Shown here piece after piece: positions 15,824 through 25,467 of a DNA stretch of 64,000 nt (positions are counted from its first letter, which is position 1; each line of letters starts with the position of its first letter). The notes beneath the pieces were generated by a model. It was not told the DNA's origin, searched no databases, and was given only the letters and a program-made list of their open reading frames with translations. The stretch lies in the NCBI RefSeq assembly GCF_030464885.1, contig NZ_JALPRJ010000033.1:1-64000 (forward strand). The letters are read 5' to 3'. The translations under genes were made by a program, and so were the position numbers. This stretch comes from Caballeronia sp. SEWSISQ10-4 2. Its GTDB lineage: Bacteria > Pseudomonadota > Gammaproteobacteria > Burkholderiales > Burkholderiaceae.

Positions 15824-16756
15824 ATGCGCAACATTCCAGCACGTGGCGGTATGCCGACGCTCGTGGCTTTAGTCATTCCGGCTGCCGCAGCCGCCACGCT
15901 TCTCTTTCCCTCTCTTGCAACGGCGCACGCCATCGCCGGCAACCGCGTTTTCCCGGCGACGATGGCGGTCGACGATCCGGGCGTCGGAGATGAAATCAAT
16001 ATGGAATTCGGACACGTCAAATCCGACACGGGTGACGGCGACAGCAAAAACACCAATGCCACGACACTCGAATGGGACAAGCTGATCACGCCGAGTTTCG
16101 CCCTTATGGGGACGGCCAGCTACGTGAACGTGAACGCTCCGAATGGCGGCTCCGCCCGTGGTTTCGATAACTTCACGGTCGGTGTCAAATATCGCTTCTA
16201 CGTAAATGAAGCTCATGAGTTCATGGCGTCGGCCGGTGTGATCGCCGAGCTGGGTGACACCGGCTCGAAGGCGATCGCTAATCCGCACTCGGCGATCACG
16301 CCCACGCTTTATGTTGGCAAGGGATTCGGCGATCTGCCGGACGGTCTGAAATATTTGAGACCATTTGCGATCACCGGCACCATCGGCCCGCGCGTGACGA
16401 TGAACAGCTCCGACCCTGACTCGCTGAGCTGGGGCGTCACGGTGCAATACAGCCTGCCTTATCTGCAGAATTTCGTGCAGGACGTGGGGCTCAAGGCACC
16501 GTTCAGCAATCTGATTCCGCTCGTCGAATTCCCGATGAATACCTGTACCGGTGGCCCCTGTTCCGGGCATACGACCGGGAGTATCAACCCCGGCGTGATC
16601 TGGCTCAATCGATGGGGCCAGCTCGGCGTCGAGGCGGTGATTCCGGTCAATCACGCAAGCGGCAAGGGCGTGGGCGTCCTGTTGCAAGCGCATCTTTACC
16701 TGGATGACGTGCTACCCAACTCCCTCGGCAAACCGCTTTTCGGCAAAGGAGACTAG
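15824..16756 (+). CDS. Predicted outer-membrane beta-barrel protein of the copper cluster
   Basis: 310 residues; AGAGGA sits ~6 nt before the ATG. A long signal peptide (hydrophobic to ~residue 35, cleavage near LATAHA) is followed by alternating beta-strand segments (FDNFTVGVKYRFYV, LSWGVTVQYSLPYL, GVGVLLQAHLYLDD) without transmembrane helices. It contains a Cys pair in NTCTGGPCSGHTTG. I do not recognise a named family. The copC gene starts 2 bp after its stop, so it is co-transcribed with copCD and probably works in metal handling at the outer membrane. Confidence 0.7.
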   Translation: MRNIPARGGMPTLVALVIPAAAAATLLFPSLATAHAIAGNRVFPATMAVDDPGVGDEINMEFGHVKSDTGDGDSKNTNATTLEWDKLITPSFALMGTASYVNVNAPNGGSARGFDNFTVGVKYRFYVNEAHEFMASAGVIAELGDTGSKAIANPHSAITPTLYVGKGFGDLPDGLKYLRPFAITGTIGPRVTMNSSDPDSLSWGVTVQYSLPYLQNFVQDVGLKAPFSNLIPLVEFPMNTCTGGPCSGHTTGSINPGVIWLNRWGQLGVEAVIPVNHASGKGVGVLLQAHLYLDDVLPNSLGKPLFGKGD

Positions 16757-16758
16757 CA

Positions 16759-17133
16759 ATGAGTGCATTCAATGATCTTCGTCGAGGCTGCGGCGCAGCG
16801 GCCATCGCGACCGGCATCCTGATCCCGTTCGCCGCATTCGCGCATGTGTTCCCGCAAACGCAAACGCCATCGGCGGGTGCCGAAGTGCCAGCGCCGGAGA
16901 ACGTGACAATCGTGTTTGACGGACCCCTCGAACCGGCATTCAGCTCGCTGAGCGTAAGCAATTCGACGGGTAAGCAGGTGAGTACCGTGAAGGCGCAAGT
17001 CGATCCGAACGACAAGAAAGCGATCCATGTCGCATTGCCCCCCTTACCACCTGACAAGTACACAGTGCATTGGGTGGCTGTCGCCGACGACGGACACCGT
17101 ACGCAGGGCGATTATTCGTTCAGGGTGAAGTAG
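16759..17133 (+). CDS. copC: CopC-type periplasmic copper-binding protein
   Basis: 124 residues: signal peptide ending near AAFAHVFPQ, then the CopC/YcnJ-type immunoglobulin-like domain with the mature N-terminal His and motifs TPSAGAEVPAP, VTIVFDGPLEPAFSSL and PDKYTVHWVAVADDGH. The family binds Cu(II) in the periplasm and passes it to the CopD membrane protein. Its stop codon overlaps the GTG start of copD by one base. Confidence 0.85.
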   Translation: MSAFNDLRRGCGAAAIATGILIPFAAFAHVFPQTQTPSAGAEVPAPENVTIVFDGPLEPAFSSLSVSNSTGKQVSTVKAQVDPNDKKAIHVALPPLPPDKYTVHWVAVADDGHRTQGDYSFRVK

Positions 17134-18044
17134 TGGACCGTGCGACGATATCTGGTTCGATCATCGTGGCCGCCCTCGCCAATGTACTGTTCGCGTGTGC
17201 GGTGGGCGCCTGTCTGGCGGCGCTGATGTTGGACAATGTGTCGCCGCGCTTGCGGCACTGGTTGCGACGGATCGTAGTCGTTTGTGTCGTCGCGTTGATC
17301 GTTGCAGATATCGTCAATTTGCTGTTCGAGGCCGCGCTGATGAGCGGGTCAGTGCCGGGAGCCGATTTATCGGTGTTAATCCTGGTACTGACCCAATCGC
17401 ATTTCGGCGCGGCGTGGTCTATTGGGCTCGTCGCCCTGATCGTGTGGACGGTCTTGTCAGTGGCTCCGCGAGGGTTCGGGCGGCCGGCTGGAACGAGTGT
17501 CGCTCTGTTCGCCGCAGCCGTCTTCGCGTTTAGCAAAGCGGCCTCAAGTCATGCGGCCGACGCTGGCGACTTTTCGCTGCCGGAGTGGATTCACTGGGCG
17601 CATATCTGCGCGACGGCTGCGTGGGCCGGGCTTGTGATCGCGAGCGGACTCCTCGTGCTGCCCCGGCTGCGGGCCGACGCAACCGGAGATGAACTCGCGC
17701 ACTTTGTCGGGCGCCTGTCCGCTGCGGCAACCCTTGCCGTGTCGGCGGTCCTCTTCACCGGTGTCTTCAACGCTGATCGCGGATTGGGCGGCTCTCTCAT
17801 GCCGCTCACGCATAGCGACTGGGGGCTCCTCCTGAGCGCCAAACTTGGGCTGGTGGGTGTAGCGATCGTATTGGGTGGGATCAACCGACTAGTTTATTTA
17901 CCGCGCATAAGACGGGGTGTATCGGACAATTCTGCGGCTTCGTTCCTAACGATTTTAAAAGTCGAGGCAGTCGTCATGATCGGCGTTCTGTCTGCTGCCG
18001 CCGTGCTCGCACACGCTGTGCCGGGGGCTCACCTTGGCGCCTAG
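17133..18044 (+). CDS. copD: CopD-type inner-membrane copper transport protein
   Basis: 303 residues from GTG 17133, whose first base is the last base of the copC stop. About eight hydrophobic helices; His residues in SLPEWIHWAHICATAAWAGL match the conserved CopD region (WxHxxxxxxWxG). The CopC-CopD pair moves copper across the inner membrane. No copper-sensing two-component genes are present nearby. Confidence 0.85.
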   Translation: MDRATISGSIIVAALANVLFACAVGACLAALMLDNVSPRLRHWLRRIVVVCVVALIVADIVNLLFEAALMSGSVPGADLSVLILVLTQSHFGAAWSIGLVALIVWTVLSVAPRGFGRPAGTSVALFAAAVFAFSKAASSHAADAGDFSLPEWIHWAHICATAAWAGLVIASGLLVLPRLRADATGDELAHFVGRLSAAATLAVSAVLFTGVFNADRGLGGSLMPLTHSDWGLLLSAKLGLVGVAIVLGGINRLVYLPRIRRGVSDNSAASFLTILKVEAVVMIGVLSAAAVLAHAVPGAHLGA

Positions 18045-18283
18045 TCGTGGTAAGTCGCCGCTCCTGTAAATGATCGGTATCGTCGGCGGGTGTCGTCATC
18101 GGCGAACGTCTAGAACGGGGCGAAGGCTCTGCTGACCGACCGCTTTCGGCCGAAGCTACCGACCGACCGGTGATGGCATGCGACGTTGCCTGCGCCGGAT
18201 CAGGCAATCAAACGTCGAGTACGCCTTTCAGCAAGCCTTTGCCCCACGTTGTGCAAACCGCACCCTTCTGCTTCAGGAACGGC

Positions 18284-18315
18284 GGCGCGCACATCAGTTG
18301 CTAACTGTGTGCGCC
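18284..18315 (-). terminator. Hairpin downstream of the trehalase gene
   Basis: GGCGCGCACA at 18284-18293 pairs with TGTGTGCGCC at 18306-18315 (one G-U pair). It lies 18 bp past the trehalase stop on the minus strand. No clear T-tract follows, so intrinsic termination is only possible. The rest of 18045-18332 shows no gene. Confidence 0.4.
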
Positions 18316-18332
18316 CCTTGCCGTATCAGACA

Positions 18333-20009
18333 CTACTCGCCCGGGCTGTACAGATCGAGCAGCTTGAGCGTCACGCCGTTGGTCCACCCGAAACCGTCCT
18401 GCAACGGATATTCGCCTCCACCTCCGCCGCCGGTTCCCGCGCCTTCTACCACGTACTTCTCGACCAGCTTTTTATCGGACGCGTAGACGCCCTTTACGTC
18501 CGTCAGAAACCGCGTGCCGACCTGCTGCGCGAGCGCATCCTGTCCGTAACGCGTCAGACCTTCGATCGCGATCCAGTGCAGCGGCGCCCAGCCATTCGGC
18601 GCGTCCCATTGCTGTGTCGTGTTGTACGTGGTCGTCACGAGCCCTCCCGGCTGCAGCAACGTCGACTGCACCTGGTGAGCCGTCTTCTGTGCTCGTTCCG
18701 GCCATGCTGCACCTACGAATAGCGGATACAGCATCGCCGCCGTCTTGTTGTCCCGCGGCTTCCCAAGCTTCCAGTCGTAGTCCCCGTAATAGCCGTTGGC
18801 ATTCCACAGGTACCGGTTGATGCCCACCGCACGTTTCACCGCGCGCTCGGCGAACTCGCCCACACAGCGATAATCGTGGCTCTCGCCACAGCCTTGCGCA
18901 ATGGTCGTTTCCAGGTGAAACAGGAGGCTGTTCAGATCGACGGGAATAATCGACGTGGTGCGCACCGTCGCGAGCGTCATGTTGTCGCCGAACCAGCGTG
19001 AGCTGAAATCCCAACCGCTTTCGGCGGTCGCGCGCAGCTCACGGTAAACCTCGCTTGGAGTTCGGCCTGTGGCCTGCTGCGCGGTCTGCACGTCCTCCAG
19101 GTACGACTCGTCGCGCGGCGTATCGAGCTCATCCCAATAGCGGTTGAGCACCGTATGGTCCGGCATAACCACGACGTTGCGAGTCGCGTCGCCCGGGCGG
19201 GTCGAGCCCTCTCCCTGCATCCAGTAGGCGTACTCCTTGCGCAGGGCCGGCAGATATTTCTGATACACCTTGCCACCTTCGACCTTCGCCGCGAGCGTCA
19301 CCATGTACGAGAAAAACGGCGGCTGCGAACGGTCCAGGTAATACGTGCGATTGCCGTTCGGAATGTGGCCAAATGTATCGATCTCGTACGCAAAGTTGTC
19401 GAGCATGTCGTCGACGAGATCCTCTCGGCCGGATTCCTGGAGCCCCAGCATCGTGAAATAGGTGTCCCAGTAGTAGCCCTCGCGGAAGCGTCCGCCTGGC
19501 ACGACATAGGGCTTCGGCAATGGAATCAGAGAACTGTTCGCCGGCGCGCTCGCCGTGGTCCGGGTGAGCGCGGGCCACAGCCAGTTGATATGCTCGCGCA
19601 GCGTCTGATTCGGGGGCGGTGTAATAACCGGCTCGCTTGGCGGTGTGAAGTACTGGTTGACAAAGTTTGCCAGCGAAAAACCGGGATTGTTCTTTTGCTG
19701 TTCATACAGCTGGACGATCGCGGTGGGATCCGCGTTCGGCGTCGCATCGACGAATGTTTTCTGATCCGGATAGATCTGTGCGGTCTGGACCGCTACGAAC
19801 AGATCGCCGTACAGCTTGTCCGGAGGCGGTGGAAGCGTGCCACCGACCTGGGTGTCTGCGAGGCAGACGTTAGAAAGACAGGTGAGGACAACGAATCCCG
19901 AAACGGCCGCCGCCTGCTTCGCGCTTCGTTGCCAAAACGTGCCGGCTGCAGGGCGTGATGAAGTCACGGCGATGGCAATGCTGCAGCGAACTTTCGACGT
20001 CACAATCAT
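18333..20009 (-). CDS. treA: Periplasmic trehalase (glycoside hydrolase family 37)
   Basis: 558 residues; GGAGGAG directly precedes the ATG. A signal region (hydrophobic VSGFVVLTCLSNVCLA) should export it. Both trehalase signatures are visible: PGGRFREGYYWDTYF (~residues 170-185) and QWDAPNGWAPL, plus a Gly-rich GGGGGGEYPLQDGFGWTNG near the end that belongs to the conserved C-terminal motif. It hydrolyses trehalose to two glucoses in the periplasm. It is a single-gene unit unrelated to its neighbours. Confidence 0.93.
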   Translation of the reverse strand: MIVTSKVRCSIAIAVTSSRPAAGTFWQRSAKQAAAVSGFVVLTCLSNVCLADTQVGGTLPPPPDKLYGDLFVAVQTAQIYPDQKTFVDATPNADPTAIVQLYEQQKNNPGFSLANFVNQYFTPPSEPVITPPPNQTLREHINWLWPALTRTTASAPANSSLIPLPKPYVVPGGRFREGYYWDTYFTMLGLQESGREDLVDDMLDNFAYEIDTFGHIPNGNRTYYLDRSQPPFFSYMVTLAAKVEGGKVYQKYLPALRKEYAYWMQGEGSTRPGDATRNVVVMPDHTVLNRYWDELDTPRDESYLEDVQTAQQATGRTPSEVYRELRATAESGWDFSSRWFGDNMTLATVRTTSIIPVDLNSLLFHLETTIAQGCGESHDYRCVGEFAERAVKRAVGINRYLWNANGYYGDYDWKLGKPRDNKTAAMLYPLFVGAAWPERAQKTAHQVQSTLLQPGGLVTTTYNTTQQWDAPNGWAPLHWIAIEGLTRYGQDALAQQVGTRFLTDVKGVYASDKKLVEKYVVEGAGTGGGGGGEYPLQDGFGWTNGVTLKLLDLYSPGE

Positions 20010-20655
20010 GTCTCCTCCGAAGGAATGGACAACAGGATTGGTCTCCGGCGCACGCCCTCATTTTTCTCACGATGTTGGGCGAGAGCAGCATGGCATAGAA
20101 TCGGGCACGGTTCAAATCCTCGCGTGGACGTGATGAAGCACGCGGCCTGGCGCCGAGGCCGTGACAGCATGTTGGTAGACGCCCCTCTTGAACGTCCGGT
20201 GTCCGAACAGTTAAATGGCGGCTGTGGGTTGCAATGGACCGATCGGCGACAGATAGTACGCGGCCAATTTCGGCCGGTCGTGACCGGCAGCTTTGGGGTA
20301 CCGTAACGCGATGAATTCAGCTGATTCGAACCGCCCGCTGTCGGCTTCTGAGCACGCGCTTGGCACCTTGCGGCGCCGGCGCCAGTTGTCGTATTTCGGG
20401 TGGAACCCTGTCCGTCACCCAGCGGTAGGAACTTCTGGTCGTCCATCCACCGGGCCGTGTTGCCGCGGCCGTCCTCTACCTTCGCAAAGAGCCTGGACTC
20501 ATACAGCTCCCCGAGGCGCTGGGTGCGCGTATAGGCTGACCAAAACATAGCCTTGAGCTGCGTCACAAACTCGGAAAACAGCTGGTTGCAGAGGTTCGTC
20601 TGCACCTGGTTGTGCCGTCGCCAGCGCCGGCACCGGCGAAGTAAGCCAACACAGT
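20010..20655 (-). other. Region without a confident gene; possible decayed or short coding fragment at 20400-20605
   Basis: On the minus strand a reading frame from 20605 begins plausibly (protein-like stretches SEFVTQLKAMFWSAYTRTQ, RLGELYESRLFAKVED and NTARWMDDQKFLPLGDG), then loses protein-like character and runs on to 20006, overlapping the trehalase start. The open frame extends upstream towards the stop of the DUF4157 gene with no good start. I do not recognise it. It may be the remnant of a gene that followed the DUF4157 gene. Confidence 0.35.
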
Positions 20656-22302
20656 CTACTTGCCGTGGTGGAAGTGCACCACGGCGAAGCGGTCCACGGC
20701 GCGTTTGGATTCGTCGGTAGTGTTGGCCGCTTTCGTGGAACCGAAGCTGATTAATCCGCCGCTATCGGCGCAAGCGCCTGCCAGCAAATTTGGTTCTGGA
20801 TCGGCAACACGGGCCACCGGCACGTTCAATTGCTGCCGCAGCCATTCGGCGCGGCGCGATCCAAGGTCGCAATTGTAGTCAGGGGTTGGTCCCTCAATGG
20901 AGGCCGCTCCAGAGATGGAGATCTTCAAGGTAGGATCAGCCGCGAGCGCTTTTTCGATTTGCGCTTTGAGGCCTTTGAGATCTCCACTCACCAAAACGCC
21001 TTTGTCGTTCCCCGGACCGCGCGCCGGGCGATCCTTGACGAAGAAAAACGTGGCGTCCGAAGGCGGAGGCCGAATCGCGGGCTTGTCGGCGGGTTTATTC
21101 TCCGGTTGATCCGCGGTCTTCTTGGCTTCCTCAGTGCGCTTCTGTTGATCGTCCGTTTTCTTGAGATCTTCGACAGGCAACTTCACCTCGTCGGGTAGCT
21201 TCACTTCCACCCTTTCTGGAGGCGGGACTGGTTTGCGCTTCACCGCGTCCCAAGAGAGCTGGAATCCGACATTTACCTGCCACGTGCCAGAGCGGGAATA
21301 TTGATCATCCGCGGGTCCTTTTGACCACGCCCCACCGCCAGCCAAGGACGCGACGCCTTGCAACTTCAGCGGCCCCAACGGCACGATATCCTGCGTTGCT
21401 TGAAGGCCGACCAGCAGACTGAACTGCTTGCCCACGAGACTGGGATCGCTAGAGGAGGTGGAGGCGAATCCGCCCTGGCCGAACAAAGAAAGCTGAGTGC
21501 CGCCGGTGTTGATAAACAGATACGAGGGCTGCAGCGCGCCGGACCATTGGTCTCCGGTGGCCGTAGCGCTGCTGTTCCAGGTCATGATTCTTCCGTACTG
21601 CCCCACCAGCGCGAGTTCAAATCCGGTACTGTTGGGAGCTCTGTGGAATTGGATGTTCGCGGCGAGTTGCGCGCCCAGCATCCAAGGCGGCGGCTTGGGA
21701 ATGGTATAGACGCGCGAGTACTGAAGCAGACCCTGCGCTTGGAGCGTGAGCCACGGTGTGGGATCGGGCGGGTCTTCTTTTTTCGTTTCACCTTTGTCGT
21801 CGCCGGTCCGTGCGGGCGGATCGCCGGGCTTGGGGTCGCGCTGAAGGGCAACGACACCATAGGTGGGTGGCATGCGCATGTGTCCACCGGCCGTCACCAC
21901 GTCTGATGCGTGGCGCGCGGTGGCTTCTTCGGGAGAGTGCGCATCGCCCATGGGCAAATGCGGTGGAATACGGCTCGCGGTAGGTTGTTGCGCAACGTGC
22001 GCCAGTTCATGCGGGAGCGTGCGGGCATTGCTTTCGCGGCCCATGACAACGTGTTCCCCAACGGTATAGCCGCGTGCACCGACGTCATCCGCGGAGCGCG
22101 CGCTGCGCGAATCATCATGAATGCGGACGCGGCTGAAGTCGAAGTCGAACGCGGCGCCAAACTTTTGCTGGGAGGCGGGGTCGAGCGAGCGGCCTGGGGT
22201 GGCGAGGGTTTCATGGACCGAGCGTGGGGCGAAGGTCCGCACCGGCGCGGCGTCGCGCTTCGATTGGACGGGCTTCGACTCGGGTCTGGCAAAAGATCGC
22301 AT
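20656..22302 (-). CDS. Orphan DUF4157 (eCIS-associated metalloprotease-like) protein with OmpA-like C-terminus
   Basis: 548 residues from ATG 22302 (AGGAGG 5 nt upstream; a TTG at 22353 would add 17 residues). The start MRSFARPESKPVQ is typical of DUF4157 proteins, and the zinc-protease motif HELAHVAQQ (H98, H102) is intact. Next comes an acidic linker, a ~150-residue part rich in beta-strand patterns (FELALVGQYGRIMTW, QLSLFGQGGF), a Lys/Pro-rich linker and an OmpA-like domain (ISISGAASIEG, GSRRAEWLRQQLNVP). DUF4157 domains mark cargo or toxins of extracellular contractile injection systems, but no sheath, tube or baseplate genes are in the window. Confidence 0.75.
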   Translation of the reverse strand: MRSFARPESKPVQSKRDAAPVRTFAPRSVHETLATPGRSLDPASQQKFGAAFDFDFSRVRIHDDSRSARSADDVGARGYTVGEHVVMGRESNARTLPHELAHVAQQPTASRIPPHLPMGDAHSPEEATARHASDVVTAGGHMRMPPTYGVVALQRDPKPGDPPARTGDDKGETKKEDPPDPTPWLTLQAQGLLQYSRVYTIPKPPPWMLGAQLAANIQFHRAPNSTGFELALVGQYGRIMTWNSSATATGDQWSGALQPSYLFINTGGTQLSLFGQGGFASTSSSDPSLVGKQFSLLVGLQATQDIVPLGPLKLQGVASLAGGGAWSKGPADDQYSRSGTWQVNVGFQLSWDAVKRKPVPPPERVEVKLPDEVKLPVEDLKKTDDQQKRTEEAKKTADQPENKPADKPAIRPPPSDATFFFVKDRPARGPGNDKGVLVSGDLKGLKAQIEKALAADPTLKISISGAASIEGPTPDYNCDLGSRRAEWLRQQLNVPVARVADPEPNLLAGACADSGGLISFGSTKAANTTDESKRAVDRFAVVHFHHGK

Positions 22303-23104
22303 GCCTGCCTCCTGCACCGCTACGGTTCGACTTATACGCTGGGCGACAGTCAACCCGTCTTGGTCGAATCAAGGCTCTAAATATAAGGCAATCACCGGCC
22401 GCTCTGCAATTCAGCGATAACCCGCTGCTTCCGTCGTCGGTCTTCATCCGCTGCACGCCTCGCGCGCCGCAATATCCCGCGCCTCGTTCGCCGCGTGCGG
22501 TGTTTGACTCCAGTTTTGTGATTCGTGTGGCCCGCAACCAACCGCTGACCGCGACCTTGCCGTTCTGCTCGGGAAGAGGATTTCACGCAGCCTTGTGATT
22601 GCTAGGGTAAACACTTGATTGCCGTTCGTTGGCGCTGTGTTTGGAGGGGGCAAGCGGTGCTGAGTAGCACGGCGCTGGCGCGTTTGTTGCCCCTCGACTC
22701 TAGCCTGCACTGCAATCCTCGACGTGTCCGCTACTTTGAATCCGCTTGTCAGTGTCCGCTTGAGGGCGCTCAATCCGGGCCAGGCTACTTCCGCAATGGG
22801 TCGGGAGTGTGAGTTCGTAAATGCAGGAAGCTGCCGTCGGGTTGCTCGATGCCGCCACCGTCAGCAATCCGTCACATTGCTGACGTAGAACCCGGCCCGT
22901 CCCAATGGCAGCTAAGGCCGATCACACGACGACCGTGATCGTCGGGGGAAGGTCCGTTGCCTGACTGAAGCCGCCGTTCGAATGCCCGCCTGAGAGCACG
23001 GTCGAATGGCCGTAGATGGCCCGAACGCCGCCTCATGCGATGTGCGTATGCGTATGCGTCCCCGCATAGGGCAAGAATCGGTACCACTTTGTGCCAAGTT
23101 GCTT
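22303..23104 (+). other. Intergenic region, no gene recognised
   Basis: About 800 bp between the DUF4157 start and the end of the SDR gene. Open frames here are short, in several frames, and lack ribosome-binding sites or recognisable motifs. It should contain the DUF4157 promoter at its left end. Confidence 0.6.
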
Positions 23105-23875
23105 TCAATCGTCGGTCTTTCCGGGCCTCATTGCAGCCGCAGGCCACCCGCCCGAAAAGTCAATTACAGCGCCAGTCAGGAACCGGGCCTGTGTCGATGC
23201 GAGGAAGCAGATCAGTTCGCCGATCTCTTCCGGCCTGCCTAGCCGACCTGCCGGCACCGAAGACCTGACATAGTCACGACCCTCCGGCTGGTCTATGAAG
23301 ATAGCGCGTGGATAATAAGCCTCGCTATACAGGAAGTTCGGTGCCACTGCGTTGACGGCAATGTTAAGTGGCGCAAGTTCGACGGAAAACGATCGAACCA
23401 ATGCATTCGCAGCATCCCTCGCGGCATCAGGAATGGCGCCTCCGTGCATTGGCAGCTTTGTCCGGCACGATGTCACTAATACGAGATTCCCGCCGCCCTG
23501 ATGTCTCATACGCGGGATTGCCGCCTTTACCAAAGCGAAAGGACCGACCACCAGCTTTTCTAGCGTCTGCCGCAGGTCGTCCAGTGATGCATCTACAGTG
23601 GGCCGATGGATAGCGGGAAAGTGGTCGTTACTGACAATGGCATCAACCCGCCCAGTGACGGCCCATGCGGCTTCGACCAGCAGCTCAACACTTTTGCCGC
23701 TCACACGCTCGACACTGCCATTCGCGTTCGAAAAGTGCTCCCACGCGATGTCGTCCACGAAGGAATCATCGTGGGCAAGCACGCGGAATCCCGCATCCAG
23801 CAGTGCTGCTACGGCAGGCGGGCCGGCATAGCCCGACGCATTCGTCACAAGTGCAACCTGTTGCTCTTTCTTCAC
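23105..23875 (-). CDS. SDR protein related to halohydrin dehalogenases, catalytic Tyr replaced by Pro
   Basis: 256 residues from GTG 23875 (AGGAGG 7 nt upstream; GTG 23881 is too close). It has the halohydrin dehalogenase halide-pocket motif T-x4-(F/Y)-x-G as T11-NASG-Y16-A-G18 in place of the NAD-binding glycines, and AHDDSF and VDAIVSNDHF resemble HheC. The catalytic motif S-x12-Y-x3-R reads S136-x12-P149-x3-R153: Ser and Arg are kept but the Tyr codon is CCT (Pro), confirmed in the DNA at ~23430. The usual SDR Lys is also absent. It is probably not a working dehalogenase by the known mechanism. Confidence 0.7.
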   Translation of the reverse strand: MKKEQQVALVTNASGYAGPPAVAALLDAGFRVLAHDDSFVDDIAWEHFSNANGSVERVSGKSVELLVEAAWAVTGRVDAIVSNDHFPAIHRPTVDASLDDLRQTLEKLVVGPFALVKAAIPRMRHQGGGNLVLVTSCRTKLPMHGGAIPDAARDAANALVRSFSVELAPLNIAVNAVAPNFLYSEAYYPRAIFIDQPEGRDYVRSSVPAGRLGRPEEIGELICFLASTQARFLTGAVIDFSGGWPAAAMRPGKTDD

Positions 23876-23881
23876 AGCCAC

Positions 23882-24453
23882 TCCTCCTGGTGGTTCCGAA
23901 GCCGCGCGATCCGAAGGACACCAGCGACCGCGCCTCTCGCGTCTGGCTAAGGCGAATCCCGATGTTCGGCTCAGCGTTGCATACTCGACGTCCGGCCCGT
24001 TCCGACATCGCCTTCAGCGAATCGCGTCACGAGTTTCCCTCCCTGCCCATACGTTGAAACAGTTTAGGCGTTCAATGCGCGGCGCTCGCATCTTGAATCT
24101 GGCGTTACCCTTTTCTCCCCGACCTATGCCCTTATCCGTCACTGGTTCCAATCGATCACCATCGACCTATGGCGGCGCATCTAGTTTCTGACCGAAGCTT
24201 GCCGATTAAGCGAGCGAACGATGGTGGCCATGACCGACAGACCCCGTCTACTTATGAAGCGAACCGATCCTGAATATCTTGCACGCCTCCCCTCGTTCTG
24301 GTCCGGGTGGTGCCCCGCATCAGCACATTTTGTCAAGATACTCACTGCCGTACTGAAGCGTTTGTGGGGAAAACACACAACGCCAATTTTGCTCTGATTA
24401 CTGCGCAAACGATTGCTTATACTCTGTGCACCTCTTTCTCCGAGGCGCAACGT
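23882..24453 (+). other. Intergenic region, no gene recognised
   Basis: About 570 bp between divergent genes (SDR on minus, hypothetical membrane protein on plus). No convincing reading frame, RNA or repeat was seen; promoters for both flanking genes should lie here. Confidence 0.5.
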
Positions 24454-25128
24454 ATGCGGCAGGAATGGCTTGAATATCTCCAGCGAGTCGACTGGAACAC
24501 TCCGGTGACTTTGGCGCTGACATCAGCGGCAGTCGGTTCTGTCATAACGCTCACCTGGATTTCAGCGAGGAATGCCAGGGAGCGCAAGCGTCAGCGACGC
24601 GACACTGCACTGGAACTAGCGTTATCGCTGGAAAGCTACGCCCGAACCTGCCGGACAATGATGCATAAGGCCACCTGGGCAGCAGCGGAGCCAGTCGGCC
24701 ATATGAACCGCGAAGCCAGTAAAGGCGTTTCCATTCCCGCCTTTGCCTACCCGCACAGGCTTCACTGGCATGTCTTAAGCCGCAAAGTTATCTCCGAGCT
24801 CCGTGAGTATCCGGCGACAGTGCACGCCGCTCGGGAGTATGTGGAAGCGTTTCGCGAATTCGGCGAGCCAATCGACCTTTGTGGTCAGGTTGAATTCGAA
24901 TGTGCGAAGGCTGCGATAGCAGCGCTAGCACTTGCTCGGGCCACGCGCCGGCGGCACGGAGCCGCGAGGTGGAAGCCGGGCGCCAAAGACTCAGCCTTGG
25001 AGCGCGAACTGTCCGACTTCATCGCGAACGCTGAAGAAAAGCGCAAGGAGTCGCTCGAGCTTCGAATGGAGTCTACAGTCGATCGACGAGTTGACGTGCA
25101 ACGCTTCAAACAGGTGCTAAGCGCCTGA
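24454..25128 (+). CDS. Hypothetical single-pass membrane protein
   Basis: 224 residues from ATG 24454 (CGAGG 8 nt upstream). One transmembrane helix near the N-terminus (VTLALTSAAVGSVITLTWIS) is followed by a basic stop-transfer stretch (RNARERKRQRRD) and a mainly helical cytoplasmic domain ending in a charged, coiled-coil-like region (NAEEKRKESLELRMES). No family recognised. It stands alone, with no terminator immediately after it. Confidence 0.65.
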   Translation: MRQEWLEYLQRVDWNTPVTLALTSAAVGSVITLTWISARNARERKRQRRDTALELALSLESYARTCRTMMHKATWAAAEPVGHMNREASKGVSIPAFAYPHRLHWHVLSRKVISELREYPATVHAAREYVEAFREFGEPIDLCGQVEFECAKAAIAALALARATRRRHGAARWKPGAKDSALERELSDFIANAEEKRKESLELRMESTVDRRVDVQRFKQVLSA

Positions 25129-25416
25129 AACATCGCGAGCTCGGATCCCCCCGCGCGGATAGTTTCCGTAACCGACCCCCTTGCCGTCATTCGGGCCACC
25201 GCGAGAGCAACGGCTGTTTCCAAGGTCCAACGGACATTCGCTCGCGCGGGTCGACTGCCATCGAACGGCATTTCCTGCCGTTCGATGGCCAACCGTGATC
25301 GGTCCGCCGGAAGCCTCTTACCTTTGGCTCACGACACCATCGCAGCAGCTGGCAGGTTGCGGCTAGGGCAAACGCCACTGATCGGGCCATCGCGGCACGC
25401 CTTCTGAAAACACAAT

Positions 25417-25455
25417 GCCCCGACGTCTGCTTTATAGGAGGCCCGGGGCGTTTTT
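25417..25455. terminator. Bidirectional rho-independent terminator
   Basis: GCCCCG at 25417-25422 pairs with CGGGGC at 25444-25449, followed by GTTTTTAATT on the plus strand and by ATTGTGTTTT on the minus strand. It would end the minus-strand RNase-like lipoprotein gene and any readthrough from the plus-strand gene at 24454. The stretch 25129-25416 shows no gene. Confidence 0.7.
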
Positions 25456-25467
25456 AATTGGCTCAAG

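Noticed and set aside
22392..22773. Several short frames in the gap between the DUF4157 and SDR genes
   Set aside because: Low-complexity, basic translations in overlapping frames, no ribosome-binding sites and no recognisable motifs.
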